Below are positions 28,249-36,505 of a stretch of DNA of 64,000 nt, piece by piece. Made by a program: the position numbers and the translations under genes. The notes under the pieces are model-generated. The model searched no databases. It was not told the DNA's origin and was given only the letters and a program-made list of their open reading frames with translations. Origin of the DNA: Chitinophagaceae bacterium. Lineage in GTDB: Bacteria; Bacteroidota; Bacteroidia; Chitinophagales; Chitinophagaceae. Within the stretch, counting starts at the first letter, position 1. Every line of letters begins with the position of its first letter. The DNA lies in NCBI GenBank assembly GCA_016699815.1, contig CP065012.1:2767001-2831000 (forward strand), written 5' to 3'.

Positions 28249-30162
28249 CTATTGCACAATAATTGGTTTTGAAAATTTCTCACTTGCTGAACTAAATACC
28301 AGGTTATATTTTCCCTTAGCAAATGAAGTTGTGTTCATTCCAAATGTTAATTGGTTGGCAACATTACTTTCCAACATCAACTGGCCTGCATGATTGAATA
28401 ATTGAACGGTTCCTGTAAAAGAACGTCCACCAAAATTGATGTTGATAATATCTGTGGCAGGATTTGGATAAACAGTAATGCTATTATTGGAAAGGTTTCG
28501 ATTGATGAAAAGAATTTTAGAATACTCCCGGCTGCCATCCAAATCTGTTTGTTGTAAACGATAGTACGATTTGCCTTTCAGTGGCTCATAATCATTCCAG
28601 CTATACCTGGTTATTGATGAAGAAGCCGGGTTTGCCGCTACATAGCCAATGTTTACCCAGTTTATACCATCATTACTTCTCTCAATAACAAACCCTGCAT
28701 TATTTATTTCATCGGATGTTTTCCAATATAATTTTACATGGTCTGCGGCTTCGGTAATACTGAAATCAATTAACCGAACCGGTAGTGTTCCATTGCTTAA
28801 TAAACGGGAGCTGTAAATATCATAATCATTTGTGGTTCGTAAATCACGCCATGCAATAATGGCATTATCGTTACCATCATTTATTATGGCTGCTGCTGCC
28901 TGGTCATTAGTGGCATTGGATACCGGAACACCATTAACAGCCCATTGTGCTGCGCCGGAGCTATTGAGTTTTTGGGCATAAATATCTCCCGGTGCATTTC
29001 GATAATCTGTCCAGCAAACTATTGCAGCGCCGGAGCTTGTTGTTATTATTTGCGCTTCGTTTTGATTGCTTCCATCGCTGCAAACGGCCACACCATTTGC
29101 AGCCCATTGCACAGCGCCAGAAGTATTGATACGTTGTGCATAAATATCCTGTCCCGCCCGCCGGTCTTCCCAGCAAATAATAGCGCCACCTGCGCCATCA
29201 CTCAGCATTTGTTCGTTTATTTGTAAGCCGCTTGCATTGCAGATAAGCACACCATTGTTTGTCCACTGTACCACGCCATTAGTATTTATTTTTTGTGCAT
29301 AGATATCATCGGAGCTGGAGGTTCTTTTATCCTGCCAGCAAATGATAGCGCCACCTGCCCCGTCGGCAACAATTTTTGAATTGTATTGTGCACCATTAGC
29401 TTCCACACAAATGCCTACTCCCAGGTACGACCATGTATAAAATCCATTGGAGCTTACTTTTTGAACATAAATATCTGTCTGTCCAAAATTTCTCCAATCT
29501 TCCCAGCTTACAAAAAAGCCGGCGCCGCCGTCTGACGTTAGTTGCGGAATATTTTGAAGACTTGAGGCATAATTAATTGGCGCCCCATTCGCTGTCCATT
29601 GCACTACGCCTGCTGCATTCACCAGTTGTCCATAAATATCAGCATTTGGGCCGCTTGTTCTGCCATCACTCCAAACAATAAATGCACCACCGTTGCCATC
29701 GGCCAGTAATTGATGTGCATTTTGATTTCCTGTAGCAATACAAATAGCAACACCATCAGTTGTCCATTGTACAACACCAGAAGAGTTGATGCGTTGAGCA
29801 TAAATATCATAGTTGCCGGAACGGTTATCGTACCAGGCAATAATTGCTCCGTTTGCTCCATCGGAAACTAATCTTGGTGCAAACTGGTCCGATGCTGCAT
29901 TACAGATTGGCACAGCATCAACATTCCAAAGCAGGTTGCCGCTGGCGCTGATATGTTGTGCATAGATATCTATTGCATTGGCAATATTTCTTCCGTCACG
30001 CCACACAACAATGGCGCCACCACTACCATCTGATACCATCTGCACATCCATTTGATGGCTTGTGTAGTTGCAAATTGCATTGTTCAATGAAGGATTGGGG
30101 CTCCACTGCGCCAATGCACAATAACAATTTAACAGGGATATAAGTATGAATAATTTTCGCAT
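28249..30162 (-). CDS. T9SS-exported repeat (propeller-like) protein
   Basis: A 637-residue secreted protein. After the signal peptide (MRKLFILISLLNCYCALAQ) there are eight repeats of about 53-56 residues with the pattern SDGxGGAIIxWxDxR, DIYAQxIN, GxxQWxxNGVxIC. Eight such units could close as an eight-bladed beta-propeller. Next is a fibronectin-like segment (VKLYWKTSDEINNAGFVIER), and the last 75 residues are a type A T9SS sorting domain (VYPNPATDIININFGG to the end KFSKPIIVQ). It is expected to be exported by T9SS and attached to or released from the cell surface. It shares the dyad at 30207-30228 with the divergent kinase gene. Confidence 0.85.
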   Translation of the reverse strand: MRKLFILISLLNCYCALAQWSPNPSLNNAICNYTSHQMDVQMVSDGSGGAIVVWRDGRNIANAIDIYAQHISASGNLLWNVDAVPICNAASDQFAPRLVSDGANGAIIAWYDNRSGNYDIYAQRINSSGVVQWTTDGVAICIATGNQNAHQLLADGNGGAFIVWSDGRTSGPNADIYGQLVNAAGVVQWTANGAPINYASSLQNIPQLTSDGGAGFFVSWEDWRNFGQTDIYVQKVSSNGFYTWSYLGVGICVEANGAQYNSKIVADGAGGAIICWQDKRTSSSDDIYAQKINTNGVVQWTNNGVLICNASGLQINEQMLSDGAGGAIICWEDRRAGQDIYAQRINTSGAVQWAANGVAVCSDGSNQNEAQIITTSSGAAIVCWTDYRNAPGDIYAQKLNSSGAAQWAVNGVPVSNATNDQAAAAIINDGNDNAIIAWRDLRTTNDYDIYSSRLLSNGTLPVRLIDFSITEAADHVKLYWKTSDEINNAGFVIERSNDGINWVNIGYVAANPASSSITRYSWNDYEPLKGKSYYRLQQTDLDGSREYSKILFINRNLSNNSITVYPNPATDIININFGGRSFTGTVQLFNHAGQLMLESNVANQLTFGMNTTSFAKGKYNLVFSSASEKFSKPIIVQ

Positions 30163-30206
30163 AAAAAATATTTTGCAACAAATCTATTTTCAACAACTCT
30201 GTTTTC

Positions 30207-30228
30207 ATATCCTTTAAAAACAGGATAT
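30207..30228. promoter_or_regulatory. Operator-like dyad, module 2, in divergent promoter region
   Basis: Arms ATATCC and GGATAT enclose TTTAAAAACA, extending the 18-bp core ATCC-N10-GGAT seen at 28223. The core is 46 bp upstream of the start at 30162 on the minus strand and about 73 bp upstream of the preferred kinase start at 30300. Confidence 0.65.
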
Positions 30229-30299
30229 TTAGGGAAGCAATGAAAAAATCATGGAAAAAGGGGAAGTGGGATATATCATATAATTTAAACTTTTGCAAA

Positions 30300-32297
30300 A
30301 TGCTTTGTAAAATTCTTCCTGGGTTTATTTTGCTACCGTTCTTTAGTATGATTGCAGGTGCACAGGTGTATAACCGGGATAGTGTTATCCAATTAGTCAA
30401 TAATATTCGTGAAACCAAAGTGGATACAGGCCATGTCAGAAAACTTTGGGATGTGGGTTATGTCATTGGTGAAAAAGACAGTGCACTTGCCAAACAGTTG
30501 TTGGAAGAAGCCGTGGCAAAAAGTAAAGCAATTAATGATGCAGCATCCATATCTAATTCGTACAGAATGCTGGGACTTTGGCACAAAGCTGTAAATGATA
30601 AGGATAAAGCCATGATGTATTACAGGGCCTCTTTACAGAAGGCCAAAGAGAATAATATTTTGTACTTAACAGCCGGAGCGTATTTTGAAATGGCTACTAT
30701 TAAATACGAAATTGGTGAGTACGATAGCTGTATTGATTTTTATCTTAAAACGCAGGAAATTTTTGAAAACCCTAAGGTTTTTGAATATAAGATACTTACG
30801 CAACGCATCCTGGACAAAAAAAAATCTGACCTGTATTCAAATATAAGTGCTGTATTTAGTACACTTGGTAATTTACCCAAAGCAGATGAATACATCAATA
30901 AGGCATTGGCCATTGCTGAAAGTTATGTTGCGCAGAGTAGTAAAGCAAAAAACATAATTGCACTTTATATGCAGCAAAAAGCCGGCAATTACTATGATAA
31001 CAGAGAGTTTGAAAGAGCCCTTCGTATTCGCTTGCAATATTTACCACAGTTGGAAAATGGAGTAGTACCCAGGGTTTATGTTCTTTCAAGCTACCAAAGT
31101 ATTGCAGAAGAGTTTTATGAGTTAAAGAAAATAGACTCTTCAAAACTGTTTGCCCAAAAAAGCATGCAGCTTGCGAAGCAATTGGAGGTGCCTGATGTTG
31201 TTGCCCGTGTAAACATGTTGTTGGGAAGGATAGCCATACAGGAGAAAAAGTTTAAAATGGCACAGGAGTATTTAAAGCAGTGCAGCAGTTATTATGAAAA
31301 TAATAAAGACCCGCATCAAAAAAGAAGTTACCTGGCTGCCATGCAGGAGCTTATGTTTGCCACAAGTAAATACAAGGAAGCTTATTTATATGCGGAGCAA
31401 TATCATACAATAAACGATAGTGTTTTAAACAGCGAACGTTCAAGGCAATTTGCTGAGAGAGAGGCAAAATATGAATCGGAAAAGAAAAATGTGCAAATTC
31501 AGTTACAGCAATCGGCACTAAAGCAAAAAAGCAGGCTCAACCTTTTCCTTGCAGGTGCCATAGCGGCATTGCTGTGTATCAGTTTGCTTATATATTTCAA
31601 CTATAAGCAAAAGCAAAAACTTCAGCAGCAACGTATCACCGAATTAGAAACCGAAAAACAATTAACCGCCACCGAAGCAGTACTCAAAGGAGAGGAGCAG
31701 GAACGAACCCGCCTTGCAAAAGACCTGCATGATGGATTAGGAGGGATGCTAAGTGGCATTAAATATTCATTTCAGACTATGAAAGGAAATCTTATTATGA
31801 CGCCTGACAATGCACAGGCTTTTGAACGCAGCATGGATATGCTCGACAGTTCAATTAAAGAAATGCGCCGTGTGGCACATAATATGATGCCCGAAGCCCT
31901 GGTTAAATTTGGATTGAATACGGCATTAAAAGATTTTTGCAATGATATAAACCTAAGCGGCGCATTAAAGGTAACTTACCAATCCATTGGATTGGAAAAT
32001 GTAGAAGTAGAACAAACAACTGCCATAGCAATATATCGTATTGTACAGGAGCTTTTGAATAACACCATAAAACATGCTGGTGCCAACAATGCTATTGTAC
32101 AGGTAAGTAAATCAGATGGTTTATTGGCAGTAACAGTAGAAGATGATGGCAAAGGATTTGATACTTCCATATTAAAACAAGCTAAAGGAATTGGCTGGAG
32201 CAATATTGAAAACCGGGTTGAATTTTTAAAAGGAAAACTCGATGTAAATTCACAGCCCGGAAAGGGCACATCTGTTTTAATTGAATTAAATACCTGA
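30300..32297 (+). CDS. TPR sensor histidine kinase, HisKA_3 type (module 2)
   Basis: A 665-residue membrane kinase. The frame has an ATG at 30240, but the ATG at 30300 is preferred: it opens directly on a signal peptide (MLCKILPGFILLPFFSMIAG) and leaves room for a promoter after the dyad at 30207. Parts in order: periplasmic TPR region, membrane helix (LNLFLAGAIAALLCISLLIY), coiled coil, HisKA_3 with RTRLAKDLHDGLGGMLSG, and HATPase_c with LNNTIKHAGA and VEDDGKGFD. Its stop overlaps the regulator start by one base (TGATG). The core is nearly the same as that of the kinase at 22446, while the TPR sensor half has diverged much more. Confidence 0.9.
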   Translation: MLCKILPGFILLPFFSMIAGAQVYNRDSVIQLVNNIRETKVDTGHVRKLWDVGYVIGEKDSALAKQLLEEAVAKSKAINDAASISNSYRMLGLWHKAVNDKDKAMMYYRASLQKAKENNILYLTAGAYFEMATIKYEIGEYDSCIDFYLKTQEIFENPKVFEYKILTQRILDKKKSDLYSNISAVFSTLGNLPKADEYINKALAIAESYVAQSSKAKNIIALYMQQKAGNYYDNREFERALRIRLQYLPQLENGVVPRVYVLSSYQSIAEEFYELKKIDSSKLFAQKSMQLAKQLEVPDVVARVNMLLGRIAIQEKKFKMAQEYLKQCSSYYENNKDPHQKRSYLAAMQELMFATSKYKEAYLYAEQYHTINDSVLNSERSRQFAEREAKYESEKKNVQIQLQQSALKQKSRLNLFLAGAIAALLCISLLIYFNYKQKQKLQQQRITELETEKQLTATEAVLKGEEQERTRLAKDLHDGLGGMLSGIKYSFQTMKGNLIMTPDNAQAFERSMDMLDSSIKEMRRVAHNMMPEALVKFGLNTALKDFCNDINLSGALKVTYQSIGLENVEVEQTTAIAIYRIVQELLNNTIKHAGANNAIVQVSKSDGLLAVTVEDDGKGFDTSILKQAKGIGWSNIENRVEFLKGKLDVNSQPGKGTSVLIELNT

Positions 32298-32911
32298 TGG
32301 CAATAAAAGTTTTTATAGTAGACGACCATTATATGGTAATAGAAGGCATCCGTTCATTATTGCAAAATGAAAAAGCCATTGAATGGGCAGGCCATGCTAT
32401 GAACGCAGTTTCCTGCCAGGCTTTTTTGAAACAGCAGTTACCCGATGTAATCCTGATGGATATAAACCTGCCGGATAAAAGCGGAATTGATTTGTGCAAG
32501 GAAGTAAGGGAGAAATATCCATCTGTTTTTATCATCGGTCTCAGCACTTTCAACCAGCAAAGTTTTATTCAGAAAATGATGGACAATGGGGCTTCGGGCT
32601 ACGTATTAAAAAATGCTTCGCAGAAAGAGCTTATGGAAGCTATAACTACTGTCGCAAAAGGGAAATCCTTTTTAAGTGATGAAGCTTCCCAAGCTTTGCG
32701 TAAAGACGAAAGTTTTCATATTGTTTTAACCCGCCGTGAAAAAGAAGTACTTGAGCTAATTGCAGAAGGGATGACAAATGCCGAAATAGCAAAACAACTT
32801 TTTATAGGTGTAACAACCGTTGACACACACCGTAAAAATTTGCTGGCAAAATTTGAAGCAAAAAACACTGCTTCCCTTGTGCGGATTGCTTCTCAATTAC
32901 ACTTAATATAG
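32297..32911 (+). CDS. LuxR/NarL-family response regulator (module 2)
   Basis: A 204-residue paralogue of the regulator at 24389, of exactly the same length. The receiver has D9-D10 (IVDDH) and phosphoacceptor D55 (LMDINLPD). The GerE domain reads LTRREKEVLELIAEGMTNAE with recognition region GVTTVDTHRKNLLAKF. It is translationally coupled to the kinase and is the likely binder of the ATCC-N10-GGAT dyads at 28223 and 30207. Confidence 0.93.
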   Translation: MAIKVFIVDDHYMVIEGIRSLLQNEKAIEWAGHAMNAVSCQAFLKQQLPDVILMDINLPDKSGIDLCKEVREKYPSVFIIGLSTFNQQSFIQKMMDNGASGYVLKNASQKELMEAITTVAKGKSFLSDEASQALRKDESFHIVLTRREKEVLELIAEGMTNAEIAKQLFIGVTTVDTHRKNLLAKFEAKNTASLVRIASQLHLI

Positions 32912-32994
32912 GCAACTATTTAATTTCTTACAATAATCCTACATTTGACTTCATTTTCCTTTTCTTGCATTAGGCTAAATTATTTTTTAAATAC

Positions 32995-33252
32995 ATGAAA
33001 ATAGAAGCTGATAAATGGAGGCATTTTTATGCCGGTGCTACTATGGCTATTTTATTGTGCAGTGCCGGAATTTTAATGAATATAAACCTTAAGCTGGTTT
33101 TTATTTTTGCTTTTATTATCGTGGTATGCGTAAGCTTTGGGTTTGAAATATTTTCCTTAATAAGCGGCTTGGGTAGGTACGATATTTGGGATGCTGTTGC
33201 AACAATCATTGGTGGAACAGTAGGTTTGGGCTTGTGCATGTTTTTCTTTTAA
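32995..33252 (+). CDS. Small membrane protein, YfiM/DUF2279-like
   Basis: An 85-residue protein with a short N-terminal DKWRHFYAGATMA motif and two or three hydrophobic helices (LKLVFIFAFIIVVCVSFGFE, IIGGTVGLGLCMFFF). The DK-x-x-HF-x-AG start and the GRYDIWDAVATIIGG segment resemble small inner-membrane proteins of the YfiM/DUF2279 group, whose role is unknown. It ends 29 bp before the galactanase start, so the two may be cotranscribed. Confidence 0.65.
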   Translation: MKIEADKWRHFYAGATMAILLCSAGILMNINLKLVFIFAFIIVVCVSFGFEIFSLISGLGRYDIWDAVATIIGGTVGLGLCMFFF

Positions 33253-33281
33253 TATCTTTTTTAAGCGTTGCAGTAGAAAAT

Positions 33282-34289
33282 ATGAAGCACTTTATTATTT
33301 TTTTTAGCTGGTTAATTTTTTCAACCTGTATCGAGAAACCCGATCCTTATATGAGCGATATTTATGTTTTTGCAAAGGGCGCAGATGTAAGCTGGCTAAC
33401 CGAGATGGAGGCAAATGAAAAAAAATTTTATAATAATGCAGGTGCCCAAACCGAAGGTATGGCTTTGCTCAAATCAGTTGGTGTTAATACCATTCGGTTA
33501 AGGGTTTGGGTGAACCCTGTAAATTACTGGAACAGCAAGCAGGATGTTTTAGCAAAAGCCATTAGGGCAAAAAATTTGGGTTTGCGTATTATGATTGATT
33601 TTCATTACAGCGATACCTGGGCCGATCCCGGCCATCAAACCAAGCCGGCAGCATGGGCAACTCAGGGTATAAATGAGTTAAAATCTTTGCTGGCTCTTCA
33701 TACAATTGATGTATTAAATACGTTAAAGTTATATCATATTACTCCCGAATGGGTACAAGTGGGCAATGAAACCAATGATGGCATATTGTGGCCGGAAGGG
33801 AAAGCTTCCATAAATATGGCAAACTATGCAGCCTTGATTAATTCAGGTTACGATGCGGTAAAATCTGTTTTTCCCAATGCAAAAGTTATTGTTCATCTTT
33901 CCAATGGCTGGGATAATGCACTTTTTCGCTGGAATTTTGACGGGTTGCAAACTTACCATGCAAAATTCGATGTAATCGGGATGTCTCTTTATCCTTTGGT
34001 AACTAACTGGCAGCAATTAAATATGCAATGCCTTGCCAACTTGAATGATATGGTGGACCGTTATAATAAAGAGGTAATGATTGTAGAAGCGGGAATGGCC
34101 TGGGATAGCCCGCAGGCTTGTAAATCTTTTTTGGAGGATTTAATTAATAAAACAAAATCTGTTGCTCAATACAAAGGTTTGGGTGTTTTGTATTGGGAGC
34201 CGCAAGCCTATGCACAATGGCAGGGCTATACTTTGGGCGCATTTGATAGCAATGGCAAACCTACAGTGGCATTAAGCGCTTTTCAGTAA
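33282..34289 (+). CDS. GH53 arabinogalactan endo-beta-1,4-galactanase, lipoprotein
   Basis: A 335-residue enzyme expected to cut beta-1,4-galactan side chains of pectin outside the cytoplasm. The start at 33282 gives a lipoprotein signal peptide (MKHFIIFFSWLIFSTC); the earlier ATG at 33186 lies inside the previous gene. GH53 signatures are FAKGADVSWLTEMEA, GVNTIRLRVWVNP and DFHYSDTWADPGHQ. The acid/base glutamate is in VQVGNETNDG and the nucleophile in VMIVEAGMAW. The length is usual for a single-domain member of the family. There is no SusC/SusD pair or other glycan gene nearby, so this is not part of a visible polysaccharide utilisation locus. Confidence 0.88.
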   Translation: MKHFIIFFSWLIFSTCIEKPDPYMSDIYVFAKGADVSWLTEMEANEKKFYNNAGAQTEGMALLKSVGVNTIRLRVWVNPVNYWNSKQDVLAKAIRAKNLGLRIMIDFHYSDTWADPGHQTKPAAWATQGINELKSLLALHTIDVLNTLKLYHITPEWVQVGNETNDGILWPEGKASINMANYAALINSGYDAVKSVFPNAKVIVHLSNGWDNALFRWNFDGLQTYHAKFDVIGMSLYPLVTNWQQLNMQCLANLNDMVDRYNKEVMIVEAGMAWDSPQACKSFLEDLINKTKSVAQYKGLGVLYWEPQAYAQWQGYTLGAFDSNGKPTVALSAFQ

Positions 34290-34294
34290 TTTCA

Positions 34295-35125
34295 TTATAA
34301 AAGCCTCATCCCGTTTTCTTCCAGTGAAATCTTTTTTTGCCGGTATAAATTGCCAACAGTCATTTTAAATGTTTTTTTGCTCATGCCAAAAAATTCATAA
34401 ATTTCTTCCGGCGCCGATTTATCATGATAAGGAAGAAAACCATTGTTCTCATTCAGTAAGCGCAAAATTTTTTCCGTTTCATCTTCCACTCTTTTATAGC
34501 CTGGTTTTCCGGCGGCAACATCAATATTGTTATTTTCAGGGTAAATATTTTTAATAAATCCTTTAAAATTATCGCCAACAGATATGGTGCGGTAAATCTC
34601 GTTGTGGTGCAAAACACCAGTGTGCTGGTTGTTGATAATAACCACATAGCCAATGTTGGTACGGCGGTACACAATTAAATCTACTTCATCCAAAACTTTT
34701 ACCGTTAATTGATCGTTGCTTAAAGAGCTGTCAAATTTTTCAGAAGCAGCAACCCTGCCGGTTTTTTCATCACGGTAAATTTTTACAAGGTATTCTCCCT
34801 GGGTACGCATACCGGTGAGTTGCTGGCTTTTGGCAACAAATAAATCTTTCATTAATCCCCAATCTAAAAAAGCGCCTTGTGGCGTAGTGCTTACTGTTTT
34901 CAATTTTACAATATCACCCACAATGCCTAGTGGTTTTTGAGTAGTAGCAATAAGCCTGTCTTCACTGTCATGGTAAACAAGCACTTCAATCTCGTCCCCG
35001 ATATTCAAATTTTTAGGTACAAACCTGTTAGGCAACAAAATACCCTCTGCACCGTCATCTAAATAAAACCCAAAATCTGCCTTACGTACCACTTTTAATT
35101 TATTGTATTGCCCGGCTTTTACCAT
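34295..35125 (-). CDS. CvfB-like S1 RNA-binding protein
   Basis: A 276-residue cytoplasmic protein with several S1-like OB-fold domains and a C-terminal winged helix, as in the CvfB/YitL family. Characteristic parts are KVVRKADFGFYLDDGAEGIL, GAFLDWGLMKDLFVAKSQQL and the ending YEFFGMSKKTFKMTVGNLYR. The start at 35125 (MVKAGQYNKL) is preferred to the ATG at 35158, which adds an unusual leader. CvfB proteins affect gene expression in other bacteria, but their exact RNA target is not established. It converges on the galactanase gene with only 5 bp between the stops. Confidence 0.85.
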   Translation of the reverse strand: MVKAGQYNKLKVVRKADFGFYLDDGAEGILLPNRFVPKNLNIGDEIEVLVYHDSEDRLIATTQKPLGIVGDIVKLKTVSTTPQGAFLDWGLMKDLFVAKSQQLTGMRTQGEYLVKIYRDEKTGRVAASEKFDSSLSNDQLTVKVLDEVDLIVYRRTNIGYVVIINNQHTGVLHHNEIYRTISVGDNFKGFIKNIYPENNNIDVAAGKPGYKRVEDETEKILRLLNENNGFLPYHDKSAPEEIYEFFGMSKKTFKMTVGNLYRQKKISLEENGMRLL

Positions 35126-35188
35126 AGGGTAAAGATAGTAAATGCATTGTATGGGCAATGGTATGCCAATTAATCTAAGGTAAATAGT

Positions 35189-35196
35189 TACCTTTG
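35189..35196 (+). promoter_or_regulatory. Bacteroidota -7 promoter element
   Basis: TACCTTTG fits the TAnnTTTG -7 consensus and lies 24 bp upstream of the GTG start of the helicase gene. No good TTTG -33 box was found at the expected distance. Confidence 0.45.
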
Positions 35197-35220
35197 TGCC
35201 CTAATTGAAAACCAGCTTTA

Positions 35221-36420
35221 GTGAATTTTACCGAATTTGGCTTTGACGCAAGATTGATGGACGGAATAGATGCCTCAAATTACCAGCAGGCAACTCCCAT
35301 ACAGGAAAAAGTAATTCCCCATATTTTAGCTGGAAAAGATGTATTGGCATTTGCACAAACAGGTACAGGAAAAACAGCAGCTTTTCTACTACCCATTATC
35401 AACCAGCTTTTGGTAAAAGGCTCCCACCCGGGAAGTATCAATGCAATGGTAATTGTGCCCACCCGGGAATTGGCTATTCAAATATCGCAACACCTTGAAG
35501 GGTTATCGTATTTTACCAATGTAAGTTCTATTGCAGTTTATGGCGGAGGCGATGGCAATAATTTTGTTCAGGAAAAAAAAGCAGTAAGCAGTGGCGCCGA
35601 TATAGTTGTGTGTACACCCGGTAAAATGATGGCCCATATTAAAATGGGTTATGTAAAACTGCAGCACCTGCAATATTTAATTTTAGATGAAGCCGACAGG
35701 ATGCTGGACATGGGATTTTATGATGACATTATGTTTATTATTAAGCACTTGCCGCAAAAGCGCCAAAATCTTTTGTTTAGCGCTACAATGCCGCATAATA
35801 TTAAAAAGATGGCGCAGTCCATTTTGCATCACCCGGTAGAGGTGAGCATCTCTATGAGTAAACCACCGGAAAAAATTGTACAAAAAGCATTTATGGTTTA
35901 TGATGCTCAAAAAATTGCTGCAGTTTTGCATATCCTCCGGGATTATAAATACAAATTTGTACTTATTTTTTGCAGCAGCAAGCAAAGTGTAAAACAACTT
36001 ACCAGGGAGCTAAAGCGCAATAAAATTTCTGCAGGCGAAATACATAGCGACCTGGAGCAACAGCAAAGAGAAGAAGTACTGGGCCAGTTTCGTAGTGGCA
36101 GGCTGCCGGTATTGGTGGCTACAGATATTTTAAGCCGTGGTATAGATATAGATTCTATTGAACTGGTTATTAATTTTGATGTGCCGCATGATGGAGAAGA
36201 TTATGTACACCGTATTGGCAGAACGGCAAGGGCAGAAGCCGATGGTACTGCAATAACGCTTATTAACCCAAAAGAGCAAAGGAAGTTTACCGCTATCGAA
36301 AAATTGCTTAATAAATCTATTGATAAGCAAAAGCTGCCTGAATCTTTAGGTGAGCAGCCGGAGTATAATCCTTATTCAAAACCCAAACCTTCAGGGAAAA
36401 GAATTTTTTTTAAGAGGTAA
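35221..36420 (+). CDS. DEAD-box RNA helicase (RhlE-like)
   Basis: A 399-residue ATP-dependent RNA helicase starting with GTG. Motifs in order: Q motif (ATPIQEKVIP), Walker A (AQTGTGKTAAF), Ia (PTRELAIQ), II (DEADRMLDMGF), III (SATMP), then the C-terminal RecA lobe with VLVATDILSRGIDID and VI (HRIGRTARAEADG). The C-terminal tail is short and basic (KPKPSGKRIFFKR). The overall form matches RhlE-type enzymes, which act on ribosome assembly and mRNA decay. It is divergent from the CvfB-like gene. Confidence 0.9.
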   Translation: MNFTEFGFDARLMDGIDASNYQQATPIQEKVIPHILAGKDVLAFAQTGTGKTAAFLLPIINQLLVKGSHPGSINAMVIVPTRELAIQISQHLEGLSYFTNVSSIAVYGGGDGNNFVQEKKAVSSGADIVVCTPGKMMAHIKMGYVKLQHLQYLILDEADRMLDMGFYDDIMFIIKHLPQKRQNLLFSATMPHNIKKMAQSILHHPVEVSISMSKPPEKIVQKAFMVYDAQKIAAVLHILRDYKYKFVLIFCSSKQSVKQLTRELKRNKISAGEIHSDLEQQQREEVLGQFRSGRLPVLVATDILSRGIDIDSIELVINFDVPHDGEDYVHRIGRTARAEADGTAITLINPKEQRKFTAIEKLLNKSIDKQKLPESLGEQPEYNPYSKPKPSGKRIFFKR

Positions 36421-36505
36421 GAATTATAAATTTTGAGTTCATAATTTAAAATTCTTAACGCTCAACGCTCTACACTAATCCCTTAAATTTGTACAAAGTA
36501 CATTT

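Noticed and set aside
30240..30299. Module 2 kinase starting at the ATG at 30240
   Set aside because: It would put a charged stretch before the signal peptide and leave only 13 bp after the operator dyad; the ATG at 30300 gives a clean signal sequence.
33282..34289. A polysaccharide utilisation locus around the GH53 gene
   Set aside because: There is no SusC/SusD pair, other glycosidase or glycan regulator in the neighbourhood.
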